64,000 bases of DNA from Meghimatium bilineatum (taxonomy: Eukaryota > Mollusca > Gastropoda > Stylommatophora > Philomycidae). Where the stretch lies: positions 65,576,353-65,640,352 of the forward strand of contig CM067316.1 in assembly GCA_034231615.1 (NCBI GenBank), given 5' to 3'. Both the position numbers and the translations under genes were made by a program. The notes below the pieces were generated by a model. The model worked only from the letters and a program-made list of their open reading frames with translations. It did no database searches and was not told where the DNA came from. This document shows, piece after piece, positions 33,401 to 40,199 of the stretch. Within the stretch, counting starts at the first letter, position 1. Every line of letters starts with the position of its first letter.

Positions 33401-34677
33401 TCCATCCCATATAGGGTCAGTGACCCAAAGCCATGCTGAAGTCGGATGTGTCAGGCCGAAAGGCGCAGATATCGCAGCAATGCTGTAAACCATGACACAA
33501 CGCATTCCGTTCTCCGGGCTACATCCTGCTAATCTGCAGGAGTTTGAGAACGAACACAGAAGAAGAAGATGTAGATGGATGATTTTCATTCTTCTCACAT
33601 TTTTGTGGGAGTTGGAACTGACCAAATTCTTTTTCCCATCTGAGAAATTCCATGTTTTTTGCATTAATTTTAAAAGTTGAATTCTAACAAGAAAGCTATT
33701 TATTTAAATTTTTAATGTTGATATTATTAAGCAGTGTGTTCCCTGGATTGTTGATAGTTGTTGGTCGAGGGGGAAAGGGTAAAACATTTCCAAACAATTG
33801 TTGATGTAATGTATAGATAGCCTTTTATATATAACATTCTTCCTGTGGTTCATTGCAAAGGGACCTAACAAAGATTGCACTATGCTTCATTGAAACTGAG
33901 TGTATTGACCTCCCATGTGTAGGTGACTTTGTCTCTCAAGGTATTGCAGACCTAGGCAATAGTGGCCAGTCATCTGTGTATGAAAGACATATGGGTTTGA
34001 GTTGAGTCATCTGCACACAAAGTATCTGTATATGAAAGTATCAGGCTATAATTAGGAGCCATGCGTGTATGAAGGATATATGGTGAGATGAAAGGTTTCG
34101 TAGCTGCCATATGCATATGGACGATCTGTCGGATAAAATTGGGTGTTTGTATGTGCATAAAAGAATAAGAGAAAAACGTCCTCAAAAAGTGAGACAGAAA
34201 ACTGAGAGATAAAATAACGAGAAAGGATGCAGATACTTAAAACTAAAACGTTTAAAATCCTACTGCACGCATATAATTATTAATGATTAATCCGTTATAT
34301 TCATCGATATTCTATTATAAGCAACTTTCCATCTGTGTCTTGCTATGAGTTATGGAAACAATTTTGGCTATGCTTAGTATTGAAATCTGCTGCAAATTGA
34401 GCGGACACAACACAGAAAATAAGTGCCTTTTTTATTTACTAATTATGAGAACCATCATAGAGACTAGACTTCACTAGACGCGGCAGTAAGTTCAAAGGCA
34501 GCTTATGACGGTAATTTTTTTTACCTTATCGTAAGTATGCATTGGATATGTTTTTAGGCAGACATCTTCACATGGGTCAACGTCCCTAATTGCATTGTCA
34601 ATCAGAGCTGCAGTGGACAAAGAAAATAGGACGCCGAGGATGCTGTACATCAACTGTTTATGTTCCATCGCCACCAT
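12362..34677 (-). CDS. TMEM59: TMEM59-like transmembrane protein, complete, seven coding exons
   Basis: Join on the minus strand of 34677-34525, 31128-31023, 23516-23422, 21503-21290, 19635-19508, 15767-15594, 12484-12362: 993 nt, 330 aa with stop; human TMEM59 is about 323 aa. TMEM59 is a type I Golgi/endosomal protein that modulates glycosylation and trafficking and can trigger local autophagy. Order seen: signal peptide (residues about 1-22), Cys motif CEDVCLKTYPMHTY (36-49), RGCRLYSI (60-67) with sequon NDT (78), CREAYPQ and ACILGCESQKPF (88-112), a WLFILQDNSGVLVVV strand (159-173), a helical linker, a transmembrane helix at about 256-283, and tail KLSIRSNLGYL. All six introns keep phase. 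Donors are gtaaaa, gtacgc, gtaagt, gttagt, gtttgt, gtaagt. Start is MVAMEHKQ; the second ATG at 34668 is an alternative. Confidence 0.92.
13157..13377 (+). mobile_element. LINE 3' fragment, decayed
   Basis: Reads KLACFVHACCP, REQSKVDE, DIKNWTRQDFSSLI and GGLCVDASNVV. This is a degraded version of the 3' end at 34953-35144 (minus), which has TDNIKEWTGQDISTLI and LCAEAFNVV. Confidence 0.7.
13610..13850 (+). mobile_element. tRNA-derived SINE
   Basis: The head contains an A-box-like TAGTTGCTAGTGAGC and a B-box GAGGTTCAAAACC about 40 bp later. The body follows with GATCCAGCTGTAAATGGGTACC-type sequence (positions 13734-13753) and GAAGGTTGCTGCCATGG. The promoter spacing matches RNA polymerase III internal promoters. 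It is in TMEM59 intron 6. Confidence 0.65.
13851..14553. other. TMEM59 intron 6, AT-rich unassigned
   Basis: AT-rich sequence with a short (TA)n run near 14160 and ACATA-rich stretches. No exon or element is supported. Confidence 0.5.
14556..15487 (-). mobile_element. Pogo/Tigger-type element, internally deleted, TA-flanked
   Basis: Terminal inverted repeats start CAGTAGAAATC on both ends, continue with TTATCC/AATCGG-like pogo sequence, and are flanked by TA at 14554-14555 and 15488-15489. The minus strand encodes the acidic C-terminus of a Tigger-like transposase: EIMTDDEIAKGVMDEQQ, GEAFMCFNNA, then after a stop KWMDRQPEC, LQDLAALKRAT and a terminal LLEMF. The catalytic domain is absent, so the copy is non-autonomous. 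It ends 107 bp from the exon 6 donor. Confidence 0.85.
15594..15767 (-). CDS. TMEM59: TMEM59-like exon 6 (transmembrane helix)
   Basis: 58 codons, phase 0 on both sides (acceptor gacatttcag, donor gtaagt). It carries the hydrophobic helix VPRLLLSVLFLFSSLALIWL followed by TVPEEKVEQ. Confidence 0.93.
15863..16694. repeat. 46-bp minisatellite with 8-monomer higher-order repeat
   Basis: About 18 units of CAAACTAGATGGTTGCATGT plus GTTCACATTTACAACA. The CATTGCTAG variant recurs near 16132 and 16500, spacing 368 bp (8 units). The neighbouring ATTGGTAGAATC variants repeat in the same order. It lies about 95 bp upstream of TMEM59 exon 6. Confidence 0.95.
16850..19260 (+). mobile_element. RTE-like LINE, endonuclease plus start of RT, 3'-truncated
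   Basis: A 5' segment shared with 21872-22030 (GTATTGTCAAA, ATTATTCTCCCAAGAA) is followed by NTATWSIR, FEMRWTGAGE, VMGEFNAKVG and WISPGDNTQNSVD, the APE-type endonuclease motifs. After a nested element it continues with WISEEILELMSTRRK, RWSEYIKELYDD, VPGLDNI and LPKKPGTTE, and stops at LCFIDYTKVFDKVKH. Frameshifted and dead. A second, separate copy starts at the same RT motif at 19940. Confidence 0.9.
17874..18326 (-). mobile_element. RTE-like LINE 3' end nested in opposite orientation
   Basis: The minus strand encodes ILMYGSETWTLNKQLENK, YRRIGRTSWKEKK, KIRQIKYFGHIKRHDTL and GKVKGKRARGRQRYKWES, then a GATGAT tail. A 6-bp ATCAAT duplication flanks it at 17868-17873 and 18327-18332. Removing it rejoins host-LINE codons IEDQ and WNMIKH. 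Confidence 0.9.
19508..19635 (-). CDS. TMEM59: TMEM59-like exon 5
   Basis: 128 nt joining phase 1 to phase 0 (acceptor tatcatttag, donor gtttgt). It encodes a helix-prone linker including NSVMETITQALDKTATVVL. It sits between two LINE copies. Confidence 0.88.
19745..19931. repeat. 27-bp minisatellite, left part
   Basis: About seven units of CTTTGCCTAAACCTACTGAC plus ATGGCAT. The array resumes at 21056 after an intervening LINE. Confidence 0.92.
19940..21055 (+). mobile_element. RTE-like LINE, 5'-truncated, inserted in a minisatellite
   Basis: Starts within the RT and reads KSIYICFIDYSKAFDRVQ, GVRQGCILSPSLFNIY, YADDTVLLAES, KHYQYLGH, then YRRIGRTSWKEKK, RGRQRYKWES, RDRRCWRYVAANLRCGDGT-like codons and a TGATGATGATGA tail. 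27-bp array units lie on both sides. This is the best-preserved 3' half of the family here. Confidence 0.92.
21056..21105. repeat. 27-bp minisatellite, right part
   Basis: Two units (ACTGACATAGCATCTTTGCC, ACTGACATGGCATTTTGG) continue the 19745-19931 array beyond the LINE. Confidence 0.85.
21290..21503 (-). CDS. TMEM59: TMEM59-like exon 4
   Basis: 214 nt, phase 0 in and 1 out, donor gttagt. It encodes FDTDSNIVVGGIQHMMYP then WLFILQDNSGVLVVVNSQ and VRLMKDMQDLP, matching the W-F-LQ-D-G beta segment of TMEM59. Its acceptor is the first of six tandem copies. Confidence 0.92.
21486..21803. repeat. 32-bp array made of the TMEM59 exon 4 acceptor and exon start
   Basis: Ten units begin at 21486 and recur every 32 bp. 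Read on the minus strand each is an 18-nt exon-start copy (TTTGACACTGACTCCAAT in the exon itself) preceded by GTTTCTTCTTTCAG. Six junctions keep a pyrimidine-rich tract ending CAG (AG at 21504, 21536, 21568, 21600, 21632, 21664). The distal units have CAC instead. Confidence 0.93.
21872..22030 (+). mobile_element. RTE-like LINE 5' segment
   Basis: Matches 16900-17000: CCTAAAGTATTGTCAAA, GATATAAATGGATA, GGGAAACTACT, ATTATTCTCCCAAGAA, GTGACACA. Confidence 0.75.
22050..23175 (+). mobile_element. Non-LTR retrotransposon RT, internally deleted, SINE-interrupted
   Basis: The first part reads GGEVLVQK, NSGTLPQNTKDAS, GISLLSIVGKILARVILNQL with stops. After the SINE at 22383-22505, a later RT part reads ISSILHACETWTVYARHARR, RWVGHIVRMKDHCLRKMLL and NWRHRIKTGAAAVEN. 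It belongs to a different family from the YADDTVLLAES LINE. Confidence 0.85.
22383..22505 (+). mobile_element. SINE copy nested in LINE
   Basis: Landmarks ATTCTCTGGACTACATCCTC, GGAAATCTAGTAGATTC, AGAGAGATCCAGCGG and GAATGAACGCTGAAGAAGAA. The head is missing. Confidence 0.85.
23422..23516 (-). CDS. TMEM59: TMEM59-like exon 3 (second Cys pair)
   Basis: 95 nt, phase 1 in (the A from exon 2 completes AAC) and phase 0 out. Acceptor cttctgcag, donor gtaagt. It encodes CREAYPQRENEQSACILGC then ESQKPF, the AC-EAY...ACHLGCQ region of TMEM59. Confidence 0.93.
23575..23665. repeat. Short CACAATTATACATGCAT-type tandem repeats
   Basis: Repeats of ATACATGCAATCACACAATT and ATACATGCATCA with irregular spacing. 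A related tract lies at 25103-25205. Confidence 0.8.
23765..24300 (-). mobile_element. LINE fragment: endonuclease start joined to 3' zinc-knuckle end
   Basis: The minus strand gives LAKFLHTHKIHVAVLQETIH and CGIITYTKNDIQG (APE endonuclease start) at about 24030-24260. Then CWLCTDPHETVDHHHFECP (CCHC-type 3' motif) follows at about 23790-23900. The catalytic RT between them is deleted. Confidence 0.8.
24301..25102. other. TMEM59 intron 2, possibly LINE 5' region
   Basis: Directly upstream (in minus sense) of the endonuclease fragment, so part may be its 5'UTR. Translation shows nothing firm. Confidence 0.35.
25103..25205. repeat. 21-bp repeat
   Basis: Four to five units of CACACAATCATACATGGAT and variants, related to the tract at 23575. 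Confidence 0.88.
25260..27304 (-). mobile_element. I-like LINE with RT and RNase H, 5'-truncated, 14-bp TSD
   Basis: The minus strand holds an RT (GYRPGKKTWQNAA, VVIDLEDVYNRVS, MSYADDILVYRQG) and an RNase H domain. The latter has IIYNDGSV, METMMVTKAFEWL, CILSDSMSM and FRPGHVGVRGNERADQL, which supply the D-E-D-D/H residues. It ends with a CPVC...D segment and a (TAAC)n tail. ATGAGATAATTAGT flanks it at 25246-25259 and 27305-27318. Two frameshifts break the ORF (near 26540 and 26890) but the 25263-26564 part is open for 433 codons. It lies in TMEM59 intron 2. Confidence 0.92.
27306..27827. repeat. 24-bp minisatellite grown from a LINE target-site duplication
   Basis: About 22 near-identical units of GAGATAATTAGTACCCACAC plus ATGT. 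The first 12 bases are the target-site duplication of the adjacent LINE. Unit length divisible by three gives long open frames on both strands. Confidence 0.96.
27905..28030 (+). mobile_element. SINE copy, 3'-truncated
   Basis: GCTGAAGTCGGTTGTGTCAG, ATAAAACGGCAACACAGCGC, ATTCTCTGGACTACATCATG and AATCTATCAGGAACATTGTC. It stops before the GAAGAAG tail. Confidence 0.8.
28096..28310. repeat. 43-bp minisatellite
   Basis: Five units of GGGGGATTGTCTGCAGACAA plus CCTGACTCCCTGTGAAAAA. Confidence 0.95.
28583..29008. repeat. 30-bp minisatellite
   Basis: 14 units of CATTCATCCACCCCCACATT plus TACATCCATG. Strongly strand-asymmetric (C-rich on plus). Confidence 0.96.
29042..29106. repeat. 13-bp repeat
   Basis: Five units of GAGTTACACAACT. 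Confidence 0.95.
29107..29819. other. TMEM59 intron 2, unassigned
   Basis: A 29-bp direct duplication (ATAAATAAAATATAGCAACC) occurs near 29490-29545. No exon, SINE or LINE landmark is visible. Confidence 0.5.
29820..29960 (-). mobile_element. SINE copy, AGATATC subfamily
   Basis: Reverse-orientation copy: GGATGTAGCCCTTTGGATCA, GTGTCACAGTTTACAGC, GATATCTGTGCCTTTCGGTC. It matches the 33.1- and 33.5-kb copies. Confidence 0.7.
30825..30985 (+). mobile_element. SINE copy 38 bp from TMEM59 exon 2 donor
   Basis: GGCTCAAATAAAATAGAAAC, GGACTACATTCTGATGGAAA, AGATCCATCAGGAATTTGTG and AATGAACGCTGAAGAAGAA. It almost abuts the weak gtacgc donor of exon 2. Confidence 0.85.
31023..31128 (-). CDS. TMEM59: TMEM59-like exon 2 (RGCRLYSI Cys motif)
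   Basis: 106 nt, phase 0 in, phase 1 out. Acceptor aaacaatttag, donor gtacgc (non-optimal). It encodes SRPRYCCSRGCRLYSIIELL then NDTIKSCSD, the Y-C-RGCRLFSI hallmark of TMEM59. Confidence 0.9.
31457..32097. repeat. Compound 50-bp and 42-bp minisatellite
   Basis: 31457-31690: units of ACAAGTATAAATGTCACATC with TATAAATTTCAGATATAACAC (about 50 bp). 31720-32097: units of ACAAGTATAAATGTCACACA with GGTTGGAAACATCAAATCTA (about 42 bp). The shared ACAAGTATAAAT core suggests one evolved from the other. Confidence 0.9.
32195..32275 (+). mobile_element. SINE fragment
   Basis: GTAAACCGTAACATGAGACA, TTTGGACTACATCCTGCTAA and TCTGCAGGAGTTTGAGAACA. Confidence 0.7.
32495..32845 (+). mobile_element. LINE 3' fragment
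   Basis: Reads MWFYRRMLRTPWTDKKSDEE, then in other frames YGHIIRRGNMEHIVTTGKLK and RGRGKPREKMLEYLALW. The same family occurs at 37107-37513 (minus) and 45003-45185. Confidence 0.85.
32863..32922. repeat. 21-bp repeat, three units
   Basis: ATCTAGATTCCATAAATCACT three times. Confidence 0.93.
33070..33200 (+). mobile_element. SINE copy, AGATATC subfamily
   Basis: CCAGGCCAAAAGGCGCAGAT, GTAAACCATGACACAACGCA, CTACACCATTCTAGGAGTTT. Confidence 0.75.
33300..33572 (+). mobile_element. SINE copy, longest with possible head
   Basis: A head-like GTTTACCTTCCGCGCATGTC, GGCGACTAAGGAGGTTATGG and CCATCCCATATAGGGTCAGT precedes the common body (TCGGATGTGTCAGGCCGAAA, ACACAACGCATTCCGTTCTC, GGAGTTTGAGAACGAACACA) and GAAGAAGAAG tail. 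This may be the full-length form of the family. Confidence 0.75.
33573..34524. other. TMEM59 intron 1, proximal part
   Basis: AT-rich, with near-repeats of TGTGTATGAAAG around 33970-34080. No coding exon is supported here. Confidence 0.5.
34525..34677 (-). CDS. TMEM59: TMEM59-like exon 1 (start, signal peptide)
   Basis: 51 codons from ATG GTG GCG ATG GAA to GAT AAG before gtaaaa. Signal peptide core LMYSILGVLFSLSTAAL, then CEDVCLKTYPMHTY. Confidence 0.9.
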
Positions 34678-34790
34678 TTTGAGAGCCAGACGTATAAGAG
34701 ACGATTGGACAGTAGTTGTCACGTGATAATAATATTTGGGTTCGCCTTGATCTATTACATTATATATTACATGATGATGATTTAAACCCA
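34678..34790 (-). promoter_or_regulatory. TMEM59 proximal promoter: CCAAT and CACGTG boxes
   Basis: On the minus strand, GTCACGTGAT is read as ATCACGTGAC at 34727-34718, about 41 bp upstream of the ATG, and a CCAAT box lies at 34708-34704. ATCACGTGAC is one base from the TFEB CLEAR palindrome GTCACGTGAC used by lysosomal and autophagy genes. A TE begins near 34790, so the non-repetitive upstream region is only about 110 bp. Function is inferred. Confidence 0.5.
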
Positions 34791-36940
34791 TAACAATACA
34801 CCCAGGTCTTCCACAGAGATCTCTCCTCTCACCCGTATTATTCAATGTATACACCGTGGCAATCACACAGTAGCAGCTCGACGGAAGGAGATAGAACAGT
34901 ATCTTTTGCGGATGATATCCTGATATCAATCAATCAATAAACCCATAACCCTTCAGGGTCGTAGGGGTACCACATTGAATGCTTCAGCACACAGAGTCCT
35001 CCAGCGAATTCTATCCTCAGCGATGCGGATGAGTGTGGAAATATCTTGCCCTGTCCATTCCTTGATGTTGTCTGTCCATGTCTTTATTTGTCCTCCTCTG
35101 CTTCTTCCACCCTCGACAGTTCCCTGCAGTATTGTTTTTGACAAGGAATCGTGCCTGCATACATGTCCGAATCATGCTAGTTTTCGTCGTTTCACTATAT
35201 TGAAAGCAATGGCTCCTGGACACCTGCACACATCTCTACTTTATTTCTTACGTACACATTGGTCTTATGTTCCCTATAGGAAATTAGTAGAATTCTTCTG
35301 TAGCATATATACTCGAAAGCCTGTAATCTTCTCTCCATGTCCGCAGTGAGTGTCTAACTCTCACAACCATACAACACAACAGAAAGCACCAGCGACTTAT
35401 ACAGTTTGATTTTCACTCCAACACTGATGTTGCTTTTCCAAATCACAGTTAGCCTTGACGAGGACGCTAAAGCCATCTCCAGCCTTATTTTTAGTTCTGC
35501 TTTGCATTTACCATCGCTGCATATACTGGATCCGAGGTATTTGAAGGTATTCACCTCCTCAAGATTATGTTCATTCATCATGATATTAGTCTGGTTTTCT
35601 GTGTCTCTGCTGTTTACCAAGATTTTGCTCTTATCTGTATTGATTTCCATTCCGTACTTGCTGGTAACTTTTTCCAACTTTGATGTTAATTCTTGCAATG
35701 ATTGTTCTGACCCAGCTATAAGATCAATATCATCAGCGAAACGCAAGTACCCTAATGTACAGACAGGGAAAGTTTAGAAGAGAAACTGTCGGATCACTGC
35801 AGTATAAGCTAGACTGTATCGCCTCCTGGTGTGATGATTCAGGGGCACTGATCCACCAAGAGAAGGCTGCGTTGACATGGTTCTCTCTTAACAATCACAT
35901 CGTAAAGTCTGCGACACCGATGGCGGAGATGAGAGGGTACGATATAATCAGGACCTCATCCTTACAATACCTGGGCGTGCGATTTGATCGTAGTGCGTAT
36001 TCCGGGAACAAGTTGATCATGTTATCGCAAAGGCCCGCAAAGAACTTTCAGCCCTGATAGTGATGGCAGCGGCTTACACTACACAATCACAGCTCGTAAT
36101 CTTAGGCCTATATAAGGCTCTTGGCCTCCGTCATTAAATACGCAGGCGCCACTATCACCGCCAGTCACACACAGATTGAGAGAATTCAAAACGAAACAGA
36201 TCATTCTCGATTGTACAAGGGACACACACTGTGTTGCTATGAGATTTCTCCTTGATTTTTCGAGCATATATCATAGAATTAATATGTGGCGTGCCAGTGC
36301 ATACCTCAGAGTGAGTTCTCATATAGACCACCCACTGCACAGCGAGCTCCCTCGTGTGAAGGGATACAGCCTCAAGAGAGACAAATCGTGGATGAGTTGG
36401 GCCGAGGATACCGTTAAACATATCTACGCTCAAGAAGACATAACTCGTGGCGAGAAATTGATACCTATTCCTACGATCTTTCAAGAGGCAGTCAAGACCG
36501 TCATAACACAAATGTGATTTACACGGACGGGTCGGCCATCCGCCACTACCAATGGTCATGTGCCTAAACAGCCAGATCAAAAAGTAAGAACAGTACACGA
36601 AGCCAGATTAACCCAGGTACCGGATTAATCCGAGAAGTAAAGACTGCGAGGGAGAGATGACTACCGCCCTCATTTGCAGAGCCTCTGAAATGTGAGATCG
36701 CTAACATCTCACACCCATACAGCATTAATAAATGCTATGGGTTACTTTATTTTATACTATGTGACTCACTGAATATGATTCAGAAAGTAAAAACTGGTGA
36801 TGTATGTAGGAGATGGGTGGAGTCATTAGAGAGAGCTAAAATGCGGACATCACTGCAAAAACTAACACGTATCTTTGTCCTCGGACACGCGAGGGTGGAG
36901 AGAAACGAACGGGCCGACCAATTATCCCACCATGCCTCTC
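34790..36940 (+). mobile_element. I-like LINE, interrupted by an opposite-strand LINE
   Basis: An RT piece with PGLPQ-like, LSSHPYYSMYT / FADDIL (about 34800-34925) resumes at 35752 with YRQGKFRRETVGSLQYKLD, ALTWFSLNNHIVK and SLQYLGVRFD. It continues to the RNase H domain VIYTDGSAIRH and RNERADQL, ending near 36940. Closely related to 25260-27304. It has frameshifts and stops. Confidence 0.85.
34930..35750 (-). mobile_element. RTE-like LINE nested inside I-like LINE
   Basis: The minus strand gives RFADDIDLIAGSEQSLQEL, INTDKSKILVNS, FKYLGSSI, VLYGCES, then TILQGTVEGGRSRGGQIK and IKEWTGQDISTLIRIA. The insertion falls between FADDIL and YRQG of the host LINE. It ends (ATCA)n at 34925-34940 and a CCTRAT repeat may be the TSD. 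Confidence 0.88.
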
Positions 36941-37106
36941 TGTTCTCAGTTCCTTTTTTAAGTGTGTTGAATCTGAATCCTGTCCAGTCTTTAATATTAT
37001 CAATCCATACTTTCTTTTCACCTCCCGTTCTTCCTATATCCTCAAGTGTTCCAAGTAGGATTGTTTTGAAAAGTAAATCATGCTTCATCACGTGACCAAA
37101 CCACAC
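36941..37106 (-). mobile_element. RTE-like LINE 3' fragment
   Basis: Minus strand: MWFGHVMKHDLLFKTILLG, EKKVWIDNIKDWTGF, ending WW next to the RNase H end of the I-like LINE. Confidence 0.8.
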
Positions 37107-37513
37107 GTTTGCGACATTTCATCATCATCATCAGGTGCCATGCCGACTACCGTAGGTGGTCATGGCTCTCCACAGCTCTCTGTCCACAGTATTATGTATC
37201 AAGGTCGTTGTTGTTTCCCTGCCGTGCCAGGTTGTCAAACTGTCTCACGTTTTATATTTTCTCACGTTGTCGCCCTCTGTCTCTGTTGCCTTCAATTTTG
37301 CTTGTTGTTACTATGTTCTCCAAACCTGCCTGTCTCATAAAGGGGCCAACAAATGAAGATTGTCTTTTTCTTATATTATTGATTAAAATCTGTTTCGCAT
37401 TTGACTCTTTCAACACTTCCACATTAGATTTTCTGGCAGTCCATGGTGTTCTCAGCATTCTTCTATAGAACCACATCTCTGTTGCTTCTAATTTCCCACT
37501 TGTCCAAGTGTAC
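37107..37513 (-). mobile_element. LINE 3' end
   Basis: Minus strand: MWFYRRMLRTPWTARKSNVE, NIRKRQSSFVGPFMRQAGLE, EGNRDRGRQREKI and a terminal GATGATGATGA tail. Confidence 0.85.
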
Positions 37514-37830
37514 ACTCAAGTAGAGATTGGAGCACCTATTTAATGGTGGATACACTAAAGTAGAGATTGGAGAACCTATTTATCATGTACTAGTGAGTAC
37601 ACTCGAGTGGAGATAGGAGTAACTATTTAATGGTGGGTACACTCGAGTGGATATCAGAGCTACTATTTAATGGTGGGTGCACTCGAGTGGAGATCAGAGA
37701 AGCTACTATTTAATTGTGGGTGCACTCGAGTGGAGATCGGAGCTACTATTTAATGGTGGGTGAACTCGAGTGGAGATCGGAGCTACTATTCAATGGTGGG
37801 TGCACTCGAGTGGAGATCGGAGCTACTATG
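37514..37830. repeat. About 40-bp minisatellite, XhoI-site rich
   Basis: Eight units around GGGTGCACTCGAGTGGAGAT and CGGAGCTACTATTTAATGGT. The CTCGAG hexamer recurs in most units. Confidence 0.92.
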
Positions 37831-37839
37831 GAGATGTGC

Positions 37840-38380
37840 AGAGATGATGACCTGATGACTAACAATTAAAAAAACAAAACAAAAACACATAGATTTGTTT
37901 TGAAAATATCTATTTTCTAAATTCTAGGTAAATTGTATTCTTTATTTAATTTATAAATAAAAATGACAATAGACATAATTTATATAAAGTATTTATAGAT
38001 GTATAAATATTTATAACCAGTAATTTTGATTGCACAAATAACTCAACAAAATATATTTGTATAAGCACAGATTGTAAACTTATAACACTGTCCAACAACA
38101 TTTTACTTTCTGATATATATATAAATAAGTGTTCTTAGGTCAGTTTCTATCACTAATTTCATATTTGAAATCCGTTTACCTCGATCACATCGGGTTCTTA
38201 AGATATTTGTGAATTTATATTTTTTTGGAAAACCATTATATGTTCCGTTTCATTTATACTATGTAACTTTAAAAAAATTATTAAAATGCAAAATAATTCT
38301 ACTTTTTATACTGCTAAAACATGTCTGGCGTATGTTGTAGTATTTTTCAAACAGTTCTGTATTTTGAAATAATTCTGAGC
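37840..38380. other. AT-rich 5' flank of the TE-associated ORF
   Basis: Very AT-rich with no repeat landmarks. It directly precedes the ATG at 38386 and could be that element's 5' region. Confidence 0.4.
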
Positions 38381-38385
38381 AAAAT

Positions 38386-40195
38386 ATGGCTTCTAGAAGT
38401 TGTAGAAATTCTGCTGATTTGTTCTGTTACTCGTGCGGATATTTTACCGATCGTGTTCACAAGAAATACTTTACACCATTACTAAAGAAAACATATGAAC
38501 TTTATTTAGATTCGAAATTTGATGATGCAAATAAATCTTGGAAACCAAATGCTGTTTTTTCAACTTGTGCTAATATATTGGCAGGTCGGTTATGAAAATT
38601 GCCTAAGTTTCAGTCGATGCCTTTTGGAGTTCCAGTAATACGGCATGAACTGAAAAATCATGCTACTGATTGTTACTTCTGCTTGACAAATATCCATGGT
38701 TTCACTTTTAAAGCAAGAAAGTCTGTGGTTTACCCAAATATTGAATCAGTTACGAAACCGTTGCCTCATGATCCTACCACAAGTCCGATACCCAACATAC
38801 TAGAACAATATCCGTCGGATGTGAGTGAACCATGAGAAAGTGATAATTCACCTGTGTTAGAAACTAATTCTGACTCGGATTATATATCAGTGAATGATGG
38901 TGTTCACTTAATTAAACCATTCAGAGCTTTCACATCTAATACGTGATCTCGTTCGTACCAAAGGACAAGCGGAGTTACTTTGTTCACGACTCAAAAAATG
39001 GAATCTGTTAGCACCCAATACTCCAATGTCTGAATTTCCTCATAGCAACAGAGAACTTGTTCAATACTTTGAGGTTGATGATGACATTTGCTATTACAAA
39101 GATGTAAACGGTCTAATGGTGCACCTCAGTCATGAGCCCATAATCAACAAATGGCGACCTTTCATTGACGCTTCCAAAACTAGTCTAAAACCTGTTTTAT
39201 TGCATAACGGAAATTTATTTTCATCAATTCCAGTTGCCTTCTCAGTTCATATGAAAGGAACGTATGATAATATGGCTATACTTTTGGCAAAAATAAAGTA
39301 CAATGACTACCAGTGGCGGATTTGTGGAGACCTAAACGTCATTGTAATTCTCACGGGCATGTAGACTGGGCATACTAAATTTTGTTTTTTCCTATGTGAA
39401 TAGGATAGCCGTAACAGACAGGAACATTATGCAAAAAAGGTGTGGCCTATCAGGGATCATGTGTAGCTGAGACATAAAAATGTCCTCCACCAGCAATTAG
39501 TTAACAAAGACAATTTTATCATCGTTACATATAAAGTTGGGGCTCATGAAGAATTTTGTAAAAGCGTTAGATAAATGGAGAAAAGCTTTCACTTATCTTC
39601 GAGAAAAGTTTCCTCAAGTTAGCGATGCAAAGATAAAGGAAGTTACATGGTTGTGAATGTCGTGCATGGAAAGAGTTATTCTTCTTCTCTAGCGTTGATT
39701 CTCAAATTCCTGCTGGATCTCTCTTGTAGCAGGATAATGGTACTACTAGATATCCAGCAGGATATCGTCCAGAGAATGGAAATGCATTGTGTCGCCGTTT
39801 TATTTGCGCCAAAGGCCCGACACATCCGTCTTCGGCGGGGGGAGGAGTTCAAATCTATTGTTGATAACTTTCTGGGAAATCATAAATCTGTTGACTATGT
39901 GGATATTGTCAAGTAGTGTATAGATGCATACAGAATTATGGGCTAGAACATGTTCCTCAAAATCCATATGCTCGATTTGCATCTTGACTTTTCCCCTGAC
40001 AACCTTGGCCAAGTCAGTGATGAACATGGAGAGTGAATCCATCAAGTTATCGCCCCCTGATGGACTCACGTGATCAAGGATGGTGGGAGTGTGACCATGT
40101 TTGCTGTTGGATACTTCATTGCAATGTACTACTTGTCATTCATTCACAGACGGAAGTCGTCAGCAAAGAAATTCAAGCCTACATAACACCGTCTG
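38386..40195 (+). pseudogene. Decayed TE-associated conserved ORF (orphan invertebrate family), split by SINE
   Basis: A once-continuous intronless frame. It starts MASRSCRNSADLFCYSCGYF with a KKYFTPLLKKTYELYL segment, then HATDCYFCLTNIHGF, WRPFIDASKTSLKPVLLHNG and ICGDLNVIVIL. After stops, remnants read GHTKFCFFLCE. Beyond the SINE at 39665-39840 it continues EEFKSIVDNFLGNH, LKIHMLDLHLDFSPDNLG and VSDEHGE. I recognise the overall pattern (C-CGY..., CYFCLTN, LHNGN, GDLKV, SDEHGE) from multicopy uncharacterized proteins in arthropods and cnidarians. No function is established and I assign none. At least six stops make it dead. Confidence 0.8.
39665..39840 (-). mobile_element. SINE copy inserted in the TE-associated ORF
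   Basis: Reverse orientation: TTCTTCTCTAGCGTTGATTC, CTGGATCTCTCTTGTAGCAG, CAGAGAATGGAAATGCATTG, TCCGTCTTCGGCGGG. GAGTT flanks both sides, and removing the insert rejoins TGG AAA GAG TTC AAA in frame. Confidence 0.9.
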
Positions 40196-40199
40196 TTAC

